From the NCBI RefSeq assembly GCF_000194945.1, contig NZ_GL878511.1, forward strand, positions 62,001 to 126,000: DNA of 64,000 nt, written 5' to 3'. Below the pieces are notes generated by a model. The model worked only from the letters and a program-made list of their open reading frames with translations. It did no database searches and had not been told where the DNA came from. Positions 54,824 through 63,241 of this stretch are shown piece after piece (the first letter of the stretch is position 1; the number at the start of each line of letters is the position of its first letter). Both the position numbers and the translations under genes were made by a program. The DNA comes from Streptococcus sanguinis SK1 = NCTC 7863. GTDB taxonomy: Bacteria > Bacillota > Bacilli > Lactobacillales > Streptococcaceae.

Positions 54824-55131
54824 GGCATTAAGAAAAACTTAATACTCAAGATCAAACTAACTGCTAACAGCAATGGCCTGCAGAAAGGCGATGCTGATGT
54901 GATTTGATGATGTTTTTTAATAGTATAAAGATGCCTGCACTGAGCAAGATCTTTGGTACTCGCCAATCCGGCATTTTAGTTTCCAAACTAGAGACCTCAC
55001 TAAGCGCTTCCACATCATAGAAGAGGCTAGATGGGTGACCAGACAGATTGTTTGGAAGCCGAATTGACATGACAATGCTAAAGAGAAAATCTTAGAAGCT
55101 TGAATGACTTTAATTAAGGAGATAAGCAATA
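54824..55131 (+). other. Leader of the inserted segment, no gene recognised
   Basis: About 300 bp between promoter copy 1 and the unknown membrane gene. Short frames on both strands are interrupted and match nothing I recognise. It may be a long untranslated leader or the debris of a deleted gene. Confidence 0.4.
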
Positions 55132-55644
55132 ATGAAAAAAGCGTTTAAAGTAGACTATTTTGCAATTATGCATCCGATTGCGTGCATCACTCTACCGATA
55201 ATGGCCCACCTTTTTTATCTTATGGTAAAAGCCTTCTTCTTTGATTTGCTAAACATTCTGATAAGCATTTGGACAAGAAAAGAAATTAAGGAAACAACAG
55301 ATTTCCTTCTTCCTGGATTTTATCTTTGTATTTTTATTCTTATCATTTACTTAGTGGGTTTTCTAGTCCAGTTGATTATCCACATTCGCAATCGCAAAGA
55401 AAACTCTCTTTTACCTGCTTGGTGTATGCTTACAGCTTTAATCGCTCTTGTTGCAACAGTTATAGACACCTTAATCCTTAACCCTGAATTGACCCCGTAT
55501 GCTTATTTCCTTTCAATTGCAGCCTATATTACCTATTTCTTTTCAAAGAGACCAAAGATTATTGAAAGCTACCTGTCCAATGCTAAGATACGTTATGCTA
55601 CATGGACTATTCTGATTCTCGCTATTATTCTATCTTTCTTATAA
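55132..55644 (+). CDS. Membrane protein of unknown function
   Basis: 170 residues with about five hydrophobic segments (roughly 15-40, 60-85, 97-117, 122-140, 150-170) and short basic loops. AAGGAG lies 8-9 bp before the ATG. It lies inside the segment bounded by the 60-bp direct repeats, so it is not part of the conserved hut layout and was probably gained or rearranged locally. I cannot assign a family. Confidence 0.7.
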   Translation: MKKAFKVDYFAIMHPIACITLPIMAHLFYLMVKAFFFDLLNILISIWTRKEIKETTDFLLPGFYLCIFILIIYLVGFLVQLIIHIRNRKENSLLPAWCMLTALIALVATVIDTLILNPELTPYAYFLSIAAYITYFFSKRPKIIESYLSNAKIRYATWTILILAIILSFL

Positions 55645-55667
55645 AACATTCACTATCCGTTAGAGTA

Positions 55668-55727
55668 CTTTTCCCGCCAAAAGTCATTGACAGGCTTGGC
55701 GGAAACTCTTATAATAAAGTCGCAAGT
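55668..55727 (+). repeat. 60-bp direct repeat, copy 2: hutG promoter and operator
   Basis: Copy 2 of the element at 54764. It contains a consensus promoter, TTGACA (55687-55692), 17 bp, TATAAT (55710-55715), and a perfect 7-bp dyad CCGCCAA (55674-55680) / TTGGCGG (55696-55702) whose half-sites are 22 bp apart, on either side of the -35 box. A repressor that holds both half-sites would block polymerase. Confidence 0.9.
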
Positions 55728-55751
55728 ATCGTTATGGAAAAGGACAAAATC

Positions 55752-56741
55752 ATGTTAGAAGATTACTATCAGCTAGATAACAGCTACTATCATAAGAGAC
55801 TAGATGATGATTTATATGCTGCCAAATGGGGTATGGTTATTGAGTTTTTGGACTTAAATGACCCTAACTTAAGACCCTTTGACGGCGTCAACTTTGCCTT
55901 GATTGGCTTCAAGAGTGACAAAGGGGTTTATATCAACCACGGCCGAGTAGGGGCTGTCGAAGGGCCACAAGCTATCCGAACTCAGCTGGCCAAACTTCCT
56001 TGGCATCTGGGCAGAAACGTTCGCATCTTTGATGTTGGCGATATTGACGGCCCTAACCGCTCTCTAGAGCAGTTGCAACAAAGCTTGGCTCGAGCAGTCA
56101 AACGCCTGCGAGAGCTCAATCTCCGACCTATTGTCCTAGGGGGTGGCCACGAAACAGCCTACGGCCACTATCTGGGACTTAAGTCGTCACTAGCTCCTGA
56201 CCAAGACTTGGCCGTTATCAATATGGATGCCCACTTTGATTTGCGTCCCTATGACCAGACTGGTCCCAACTCTGGTACCGGTTTTCGCCAGATGTTTGAT
56301 GACACTCTAGCTCAGAAGCAGGCCTTTAACTACCTTATCCTAGGAATTCAGGAGCATAATAACAATCTCTTTCTCTTTGACTTTGTGGCAAAATCCAAGG
56401 CTATCCAGTTTCTGACTGGAATGGATATTTACCAAATGGGTTACAAGGAAGTCTGTAAAGCGGTTGATACTTTTCTGGCTGGCAAGGAGCAGGTCTATTT
56501 AACCATTGACATTGACTGCTTTGCAGCTGGCGCCGCTCCTGGTGTTAGTGCCATTCAGTCTCTCGGTGTGGATCCCAATCTAGCTGTTCTGGTCTTCCAG
56601 CACATCGCCGCGTCAGGCAAGCTAATCGGCTTTGACATCGTCGAAGTCTCTCCACCTCACGATATAGACAACCATACGGCCAATCTGGCTGCCAGCTTTG
56701 TCTTTTACCTGACCCAAGTCTGGGCACAAGCACATGACTAA
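55752..56741 (+). CDS. hutG: Formimidoylglutamase (arginase/agmatinase fold)
   Basis: Hydrolyses formimidoylglutamate to glutamate and formamide. 329 residues from [20 protein letters not shown]. Binuclear Mn ligands are visible: His in [18 protein letters not shown] in [13 protein letters not shown] and DID in [23 protein letters not shown] lies 7 bp before ATG 55752; a longer in-frame ATG at 55734 is possible. It has its own promoter, separate from the main hut transcript. Confidence 0.95.
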   Translation: MLEDYYQLDNSYYHKRLDDDLYAAKWGMVIEFLDLNDPNLRPFDGVNFALIGFKSDKGVYINHGRVGAVEGPQAIRTQLAKLPWHLGRNVRIFDVGDIDGPNRSLEQLQQSLARAVKRLRELNLRPIVLGGGHETAYGHYLGLKSSLAPDQDLAVINMDAHFDLRPYDQTGPNSGTGFRQMFDDTLAQKQAFNYLILGIQEHNNNLFLFDFVAKSKAIQFLTGMDIYQMGYKEVCKAVDTFLAGKEQVYLTIDIDCFAAGAAPGVSAIQSLGVDPNLAVLVFQHIAASGKLIGFDIVEVSPPHDIDNHTANLAASFVFYLTQVWAQAHD

Positions 56742-56772
56742 AATGGGCATTTAAAAACTTCATTACAAACAT

Positions 56773-56807
56773 CAAAAGAGGACGAACATAGAGTTCATCC
56801 TCTTTTA
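56773..56807. terminator. Bidirectional terminator between hutG and the SARP-type regulator
   Basis: Stem AAAAGAGGA/TCCTCTTTT with inner GAAC/GTTC, T-rich on both strands; it lies between convergent genes. Confidence 0.75.
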
Positions 56808-59800
56808 TTTTGTGTTTAATGCCTGAGATAGCCCTTGGCGTAAGTTTTCTAATTCCTTGAGCTGGTGCCGGTCACGGTAGGGATTGAGCTGGCTTTTAGC
56901 CGTTTCATAGTAGGTGTCAAAGTCCTGATCCAGCAAGACTTCAAAGCCTGCTCCCTGCAAGTTTCCAGTCAGCAGTCCATACTTAATCACAGCCATCAGA
57001 TAGTAGATCAGCCCCTTGTCCCGCGGATTGCCATAGCGACTGATGAGACTATCCTTTTTCCGCAGCAGATCAAGCATCGGCTGGTAATCTCTCTTCTCAC
57101 AGCCAATCAAGGCCAAATAAACTTCCAACTGGGTCTCTTTCCAAGGGAAGCTAAGGGACTTCAGAGCTGTTTTGGCTTTGAGGAAAATCCGCTCCGCCTG
57201 CTCATAATCTTTCAGCTGATAATAGGTCATACCCAAGCCGATGTAGAAAGCAAAAATCGAAGGCTCTGCTGTTTTATTTTCCGTCAGCTTAATGGCTTCC
57301 TTCTGATGGGTCAGCGCAGTCGTGAAATTTCCGCGAATCTGCTCAATCTCTGCCAGATAGTCTAGAGCCGCCGCAATCTGAATTGAGTACTTGGAACGCA
57401 GCGAAGCCGTCAAGCTGAAACAATCGATAGACTGGTAGAGATGGTGAAGCGACTGCTCCTCATCTCCAATCATGAGATGATAGAGCCCCTTGAGCCGAAG
57501 GTTGATAGCAATGGCCTCGTGATTGTTGGCCTGAACTGAAGCATCTAGAGCCAACTCCGTATAGTAGCGCATCTCAGGGATATTCTCCGTCTGGATGCAG
57601 TAGTAAATCATCTGCCGATAGCCTTCTAGGAGAAAATCCATCTGCTGCAGTTCCTTGGCAGAAATAATCACCTGCTGGATATTGTCCATCCCCTGCTTGT
57701 AATTCCCCGTCCGGATGGCATAGCGCCCTTCTAGATAGAGGAAGCGAAGAACCAATAGCTGAAAATCCTTGTGATTCTGGTGTTTTCTCTCTAAGCCCTC
57801 TATCTCCCGACGGATACGGTCAAACTGGTCTAAAACCGCTGACTGATTGCTATCATCCGTCTTTTCGATAAAGCCAAACTCCCGTGAATAAATTGGAAAG
57901 AGCTCGTGATGAAACTGCAAGGTGGCCTCAAGATAATGCAGCTCGTACTCCAGAGACTTAATCGGCTGCTTGGACATTTTGTAGTGATAGGCGATTTCAT
58001 TGAGCAGCTGGGCATGATAGAGAGAGTCTCCCAGCTGGTCTTCCATGCCTTGGGCAATCTGGTGATGCAACATTCGCTTCTTAGCAAGTGACAGGCGATC
58101 ATAGGCGTAGATTCTCAAAAGCTCCTGGCTGAACTGCACTACCAATTCCTCGCCCTGCTCCTCTTCCATCAACAGCTGCTTCCGTCCAAACTCCTCAGTG
58201 ATTTCGACCACTTCTTCCATCGACAGTCCTAGTAGCCTAGCTAAGAGCGAAACCGACGCTGGAGCCCTAAAGCAAGCCAGATAGTCCACCAACTCCTCCT
58301 CTTGACTGCTCAAATAATCCAGCTTCAAGGACAGCTTGGCCTTGATGGCCGGAGTCAGCGGATGAAACTTCTCTCCTCGCAGGAGCTGCTCAGCGTATTC
58401 CGACAGAAAGAAAGGGATACCTTGACTAACCCGATAAATATCCTCAAGGCTTGCTTCAGATATGGCTAACTGACCTGTCTGGGCTTGCAAGTATGCCACA
58501 CTATCCTTAAAATTCAGCGGCTGCAGCTTGATAAAGCCCAGCTTATTGCGTACCAGCAGGTGATTGAAAAAATGTTCCAAATAAGAAGGGGTGCTCAGAT
58601 GCTTGGTCAGCACAAAGGCCACAGGATAGCCGGTCAAATGATTCATAACCTGCTCCAAGACAGCAACACTGGCTTTATCCATCCAGTGACAGTCCTCAAT
58701 CAAGATTATCAAAGCTTTTTTCTTAGAAATCTTCTGCAGAATATCCACCACAAACTGAGCCAGCTTGTCCGCATCCAACTGAAGACTAGAAGCGCCACCT
58801 GTCAAAATGGGAAAATAACTCTCCAAAATGACCTCCCACTGACTGATAGAGAGAATCTGGTGCTGAATAACCAAGTCCCCCAGGCCGTCCAGCAAGCCAC
58901 GCCAAGGCTGGAGTTCTGCCTTCATCTCTTCCTTGAAGCACTCAGCCATGACAATCTGGAAATACTTGGTCTGATTGGCCAATACTTGACGAGTCACTGT
59001 CCGCTTTCCGATACCTGTACCACCGACTAGAGCCAGAGCACGCGCCTCCTGAGCCTCTATCACCTTAGAGAAATAAGATTCCAAACGCTTGATTTCATCG
59101 ACCCGCCCGAAAAAGTGATCCGTATTGCGCAGAAACTGCTTGGTCTTACGCTCGCTGCGGTCCTTGGCAAGCACTTCATGATATAGTTGCTGGATAGGTT
59201 CCGTAGGACTAATGCCCAGTTCCTTATCCAAAATATTGACCAATTTATAATAGGTCTCTATCACCTTGCCAGGCCGATCATGATCCTGATAGAGCTTCAT
59301 GAGCAGATGGTAATTCTTCTCATCAAACTCATCAATGCTGATCAAGCGGCGCAAATTCTGCTCAGCCTCTTCCAAATCCAACTGGTCTTTTTCCGTTTCA
59401 AGCTGTTGGTAGCAGGCTTGGATATAAAGCTGCTCATATCGCGTCCGCATCTTGGACACCCAGTAATCAAAGGCCTCGCTGTCCTTGAGATAGAAGCCCT
59501 GCAGAAAATCCCCTTGATAGAGCGACAGATGCTTTGCAGGATGGTCCGTAAAAAGTTCTACATCACTTTCAATCATACACTCGGGATTAAGCGACAGCAC
59601 AGTCCGGTTGGGAGCGACAATCCATTCCCCACCTAATAGCTTGTTAGCTTGATAAATGGTATTGCGCAGATTCTTTTTGGCGGTCTGGTTGTCCTTGTTT
59701 TCCCAGAGGATTCCTGCAATCTCTTCTCGATTGACTGCTCCATTGATGTGGAGATAGTAAAGCAGAGCATTGATTTTAGCAAAAGGAAAAAAGACTTCCT

Positions 59801-59861
59801 CCTGATTGAGAAAGACACTCGGACTTCCCAGCAATTTCAACCTCAACAGATTTTTCGACAT
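56805..59861 (-). CDS. SARP-type regulator with BTAD, AAA ATPase and TPR-like region
   Basis: 1018 residues. Residues 1-100 resemble the SARP winged-helix DNA-binding domain (LRLKLLGSPSVFL..FAKINALLYYLHINGAVNREEIAGILWE). Residues 100-240 form a BTAD (YQGDFLQGFYLKDSEAFDYWVSKMRTRYEQ). An AAA_16/STAND module follows (FFGRVDEIKRLESYF) with Walker B IILIED (about 385-390). The P-loop reads GGTGIGKR (280-287), with Arg where Ser/Thr normally contacts Mg-phosphate. About 650-1018 is helical, TPR-like. GGAGG and an extended -10 precede it. It faces the hut cluster, but a target there is only inference. Confidence 0.88.
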   Translation of the reverse strand: MSKNLLRLKLLGSPSVFLNQEEVFFPFAKINALLYYLHINGAVNREEIAGILWENKDNQTAKKNLRNTIYQANKLLGGEWIVAPNRTVLSLNPECMIESDVELFTDHPAKHLSLYQGDFLQGFYLKDSEAFDYWVSKMRTRYEQLYIQACYQQLETEKDQLDLEEAEQNLRRLISIDEFDEKNYHLLMKLYQDHDRPGKVIETYYKLVNILDKELGISPTEPIQQLYHEVLAKDRSERKTKQFLRNTDHFFGRVDEIKRLESYFSKVIEAQEARALALVGGTGIGKRTVTRQVLANQTKYFQIVMAECFKEEMKAELQPWRGLLDGLGDLVIQHQILSISQWEVILESYFPILTGGASSLQLDADKLAQFVVDILQKISKKKALIILIEDCHWMDKASVAVLEQVMNHLTGYPVAFVLTKHLSTPSYLEHFFNHLLVRNKLGFIKLQPLNFKDSVAYLQAQTGQLAISEASLEDIYRVSQGIPFFLSEYAEQLLRGEKFHPLTPAIKAKLSLKLDYLSSQEEELVDYLACFRAPASVSLLARLLGLSMEEVVEITEEFGRKQLLMEEEQGEELVVQFSQELLRIYAYDRLSLAKKRMLHHQIAQGMEDQLGDSLYHAQLLNEIAYHYKMSKQPIKSLEYELHYLEATLQFHHELFPIYSREFGFIEKTDDSNQSAVLDQFDRIRREIEGLERKHQNHKDFQLLVLRFLYLEGRYAIRTGNYKQGMDNIQQVIISAKELQQMDFLLEGYRQMIYYCIQTENIPEMRYYTELALDASVQANNHEAIAINLRLKGLYHLMIGDEEQSLHHLYQSIDCFSLTASLRSKYSIQIAAALDYLAEIEQIRGNFTTALTHQKEAIKLTENKTAEPSIFAFYIGLGMTYYQLKDYEQAERIFLKAKTALKSLSFPWKETQLEVYLALIGCEKRDYQPMLDLLRKKDSLISRYGNPRDKGLIYYLMAVIKYGLLTGNLQGAGFEVLLDQDFDTYYETAKSQLNPYRDRHQLKELENLRQGLSQALNTK

Positions 59862-60021
59862 GCAAACGCCTCCAAGAAACCTTATAGAACTAATATAAAC
59901 AAAAAGAGACAGTTTGGCAAGTAAAGTATTATACCAGCCCTTAATTTCCAGTTTTTAAATTGGTTTTATTTAGGATTTTTTTGTTATACTAGGATGAAAA
60001 TAAAATTTTAGAAAGTTACTT

Positions 60022-60843
60022 ATGAAGAAAAATATTGTTCTTTTCATTTTTCTCCTTCTGAGCGCGATTGGCTTAGAATACGAGACACAAGCCTATACTA
60101 CTGGCAGTATGTCAGGTACTTCCTATGGGATTGTCGGACTGTCAGCCCTCTTGGCCCTGCTCTATATCATCCCTGCCCTGCTCTTGATTCGCCAACTGGG
60201 TAAAAAATGGCAAACTCCTGCACTTAGCCTTGGAGTAGCTCTGCTAGGTGGCCTTTTCATTTCTGGCTGGACCTCTGGCTTGGCCAACACCTATATCCAC
60301 GAGTGGGTCAGCACCAGCTTCCCAAACACCTTGCTCAGCGACCTAGAAAACGCCATCGCAGCTCCACTGGTTGAAGAACCGCTCAAGCTGTTAGCAGTTG
60401 CCTTCGCTGTCTATCTAGTCCCAGTCAAAAAGCTCAAATCCTTCTTGATGCTGGGTATTACGGCTGGCATGGGTTTTCAGATTAGTGAGGACTTCTCTTA
60501 TATCCTCTCTGACCTGCCCGAAGGCTTCTCCTTCACTATCTCTGGTATCCTAGGCCGTATCACTGGCGGCATTGCCTCTCACTGGCTCTACACCGCCCTA
60601 ACCACTCTCGGTCTGGCTCTCATGCTACGCTATGCCAAAACTCAGAAAAATTATTTCCGAGTGGGGCTCTTCTACTTCCTAGCAGCCTTCGTTCTCCACT
60701 TCTTCTGGAACTCACCTCTGACTGCTATCGAAACAGATATCCCAATCATTGTACCGGCTATGACGGCTCTGGCTGTCTTTATCTTTTACCAAGCCTACCG
60801 AACAGCCCATAAAATTGATCAGGAAGAATTGGAAGTGGAGTAA
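60022..60843 (+). CDS. PrsW family intramembrane metalloprotease
   Basis: 273 residues, eight or so membrane segments. The PrsW-family motif EExxK is at Glu118-Glu119-Lys122 (APLVEEPLKLLAVAF), with a conserved GFQISEDFSYI and a His in VLHFFWNSPL. PrsW cleaves an anti-sigma factor in Bacillus; streptococci lack that sigma system, so the substrate here is unknown. The -10 box TATACT is at about 59985; a strong terminator follows. Monocistronic. Confidence 0.88.
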   Translation: MKKNIVLFIFLLLSAIGLEYETQAYTTGSMSGTSYGIVGLSALLALLYIIPALLLIRQLGKKWQTPALSLGVALLGGLFISGWTSGLANTYIHEWVSTSFPNTLLSDLENAIAAPLVEEPLKLLAVAFAVYLVPVKKLKSFLMLGITAGMGFQISEDFSYILSDLPEGFSFTISGILGRITGGIASHWLYTALTTLGLALMLRYAKTQKNYFRVGLFYFLAAFVLHFFWNSPLTAIETDIPIIVPAMTALAVFIFYQAYRTAHKIDQEELEVE

Positions 60844-60847
60844 GATC

Positions 60848-60876
60848 AAAAAAACGACCGATAGGGTCGTTTTTTG
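60848..60876 (+). terminator. Terminator after the PrsW-family gene
   Basis: ACGACC/GGTCGT stem with A and T runs on both sides, so it could also close the convergent operon. Confidence 0.8.
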
Positions 60877-60909
60877 GGTTACTTATCATAAAGACATCTT
60901 TATCTAATA

Positions 60910-61422
60910 CTAATTTTCATCAAATAGGATGCGACGAGTCTTATCTACTAAACTAGTATACTGACTCTCTTGTTTATGCAAGTTTCTCAAACTTTGATAA
61001 TTTACAATTAAAATGGCTAATAAGCAGAAATGACGGACATCGTACAACAAACCAATCTGGTTATACTGCAATAATACTTTAAAGATATTTTTAAAATAGA
61101 AGAGAACCACGACGCAATAGATCATACAAAGAAACATTTGCAGAAATGCTAAAAATGCTAAATTCTTGTGCAGTAGAATGCGTTTCAGAATAAATGACAA
61201 CACCAAAACAAGCGAGATTGACCATGACATCGATACTAGCAAGTCCAGATTAGAATGATTAATACTATCAACTGATTTCAAATCTGAGATTGACATAAAA
61301 ACTTTATCATCAATCACTACCGTTGGAAAAATAAATATACCAAAGTAATAAACCAAAATGAAAATTACTTCTGCCTTAAAATCTTCATCTTTAAAATTTA
61401 CACTCCCACGATATTTTCTCAT
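60910..61422 (-). CDS. Membrane protein of unknown function (module gene 3)
   Basis: 170 residues with four to five hydrophobic segments and a basic N-terminus (MRKYRGSVNFKDEDFKAEVIFILVYYFG). The ATG at 61422 shares one base with the stop of the previous gene and has GGAG 8 bp ahead, which suggests coupling; an upstream in-frame TTG at 61428 is less likely. No family recognised. Last gene of a tightly packed operon. Confidence 0.7.
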   Translation of the reverse strand: MRKYRGSVNFKDEDFKAEVIFILVYYFGIFIFPTVVIDDKVFMSISDLKSVDSINHSNLDLLVSMSWSISLVLVLSFILKRILLHKNLAFLAFLQMFLCMIYCVVVLFYFKNIFKVLLQYNQIGLLYDVRHFCLLAILIVNYQSLRNLHKQESQYTSLVDKTRRILFDEN

Positions 61423-62234
61423 CACCAATTCTCCAATCTTAATTTCCCATCCTCAACAGCAAAACCTTTTTCTTCTCCTTTTAAACGATAAATACCATTT
61501 GGCAAAGACTCTTCATCGTTCAATTCTTTCAGGCTTTTTTTAAAAAACTCTGTCTTCTCATTATTGCTCAAATTATTCGGTAAATCGATACTAACGTAAA
61601 TTAGACTATTTGCAATTGCATCTTTCACAGATAGTTCTTCTGCGCCGCCAAAAGTAGAATGACCTTTTCGTATATTACTTAGCCTGGATTCATCGAGCCA
61701 ATGGAGTGATTGACTACCTATAAAGTTATCAGAAAAAGTACTTTTAAGACTGATTCTAGCCCCCTTTAACTCAGATGACTTTTGTAACTTTTTTGCAAGC
61801 TCCCTCTCAATAACCTTATACTCCCCTTTTTCTTCAAAGACTTTCTTAAGCATTGGTTCGTACATTTCATACCCATAATCTCCCATTCCATTTCTTGAAT
61901 ATACAGACATGCCAGAAGAATTTGAGTAAGAAATCTCACCTTTGTAGGTTGGCAAAATAAGTTCCAACCAACTCATATTTTTTTTAATAGGAAAAGTATA
62001 AACCTTACTCCCAACATTTTCAGTATAAATATAAGATACTTCCAAAGATGCCCAATTTCTTTTATCATCAGGAATGAAGCTCTTAACTTGAACTTTTCCA
62101 CTAAAATATTGAGCTTGGTAGCCTGCTTTTAGGCGACTTTCTAAATTTTTTATCCCCAAGAACCATAGCAGAAGCAGAGAAAGGAAAAAAAGGAATAATG
62201 AAATAAAACCTCGGTATACTCTTTTAATCATCAT
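61422..62234 (-). CDS. Secreted or membrane-anchored protein of unknown function (module gene 2)
   Basis: 270 residues. One N-terminal hydrophobic helix (VYRGFISLFLFFLSLLLLWFLGI, about residues 4-26), no lipobox Cys, then a soluble mixed alpha/beta region predicted to lie outside the membrane. The ATG at 62234 overlaps the stop of the upstream gene (ATGA-type). The single anchor plus small extracellular domain resembles toxin-immunity or sensor-type proteins in layout only; I cannot name a family. Confidence 0.7.
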   Translation of the reverse strand: MMIKRVYRGFISLFLFFLSLLLLWFLGIKNLESRLKAGYQAQYFSGKVQVKSFIPDDKRNWASLEVSYIYTENVGSKVYTFPIKKNMSWLELILPTYKGEISYSNSSGMSVYSRNGMGDYGYEMYEPMLKKVFEEKGEYKVIERELAKKLQKSSELKGARISLKSTFSDNFIGSQSLHWLDESRLSNIRKGHSTFGGAEELSVKDAIANSLIYVSIDLPNNLSNNEKTEFFKKSLKELNDEESLPNGIYRLKGEEKGFAVEDGKLRLENW

Positions 62235-62854
62235 TTCTCCCCTCTTTTGACCCATGTAATCGCATCCTTACCGGTAATATCATCTTTAATTTCCCAGTCA
62301 AATAGTTCTCTTAGTTCTTTCCTGCTAACTTTCTGAGTCCGGAGATTGATATAGAGCATTTGCTTTTCTCTAGTCCAAACTCCAACATAGTCATCATTAC
62401 CATCGCCGTATAACTTTATTCTACCACTTAGCCCTACAAAACCTTGCTCATACGCAATCTTAAGCAAATCCATTGTCTCTTTTTTGATTCCTTTATGATC
62501 AAAACGATAATAGTGAATTTTAAAGTACTCATGTTGATCTTTGGTATAACCTTCATCTTTTCTTGTTCTAGAATCTTGGAAAACTATATAATGACTCCCA
62601 ATATCAATTGATTCATATTCATCCTTATCGAGAGGGCGTTTTAAGGAAGCAGACACAGACGGTATAGATATAATATAGTCAATTTCTACTATCCCCTGAT
62701 TGTGGCCTACAGTAAGATAATTTTCTTTTAAAACTAGTTTTTCATTATAACTTTGGTACCAGAATCCACAGATAAAAATTGACAAGAAAAACACCACTAG
62801 CCCGATCAAATGCACATGCCACATCTGCCATTTAAAGTTCTGAAATTTCTTCAT
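62231..62854 (-). CDS. Membrane-anchored protein of unknown function (module gene 1)
   Basis: 207 residues from MKKFQNFKWQMWHVHLIGLVVFFLSIFICGFWYQSYNEK: one N-terminal membrane anchor (about 12-32), then a soluble domain facing out with many charged residues. GAGGAG lies 6 bp before ATG 62854; a longer in-frame ATG at 62893 has none. First clear gene of the three-gene operon. No recognised family. Confidence 0.7.
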   Translation of the reverse strand: MKKFQNFKWQMWHVHLIGLVVFFLSIFICGFWYQSYNEKLVLKENYLTVGHNQGIVEIDYIISIPSVSASLKRPLDKDEYESIDIGSHYIVFQDSRTRKDEGYTKDQHEYFKIHYYRFDHKGIKKETMDLLKIAYEQGFVGLSGRIKLYGDGNDDYVGVWTREKQMLYINLRTQKVSRKELRELFDWEIKDDITGKDAITWVKRGEK

Positions 62855-62930
62855 CTGATTCTCCTCGTTTTCTGGATGCTTGATACTGAGCATTCATCCT
62901 TTTCCAATCTATATTCTTCTTTTTATCCAT
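62832..62930 (-). CDS. Possible 32-residue small protein overlapping module gene 1
   Basis: A short open frame, MDKKKNIDWKRMNAQYQAS..., highly charged and ending EEISEL. It runs into the first codons of the next gene in another frame. A weak GGAAG precedes the ATG. The frame stays open upstream through a hydrophobic stretch (LFGIVFVVKYWK), so it may instead be the surviving C-terminus of a lost membrane protein. Confidence 0.3.
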   Translation of the reverse strand: MDKKKNIDWKRMNAQYQASRKRGESDEEISEL

Positions 62931-63241
62931 CTTCCAATATTTTACCACGAATACTATCCCAAACAAATGGTTATTGGAATTTTTTATAAGATTTTAGAAA
63001 CTTTTCGATACTGCTGTTTATATATTACTTTTTTTAAAAAAGTCGGTCTTCTCTTGCTCCATCTTACATTTTATTCTACATTCTTAACTCTAATCCTCTC
63101 CCCACCAGCCTTTCTATCCTCTCCTTTCTCTGCTCTTTCCTTAAAGAAATGTTAACATTTTCTTAAAACTAACTTATATCAGGAACTTTTAAGCCGCAGT
63201 CTGTATACTTTCTAAAAATCATCTAAGAAAGAGGTATGGAT

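Noticed and set aside
54864-55129. Short minus-strand frames in the segment between the promoter repeats
   Set aside because: Two overlapping frames of about 70 codons with no ribosome site and no recognisable similarity; insufficient to call a gene.
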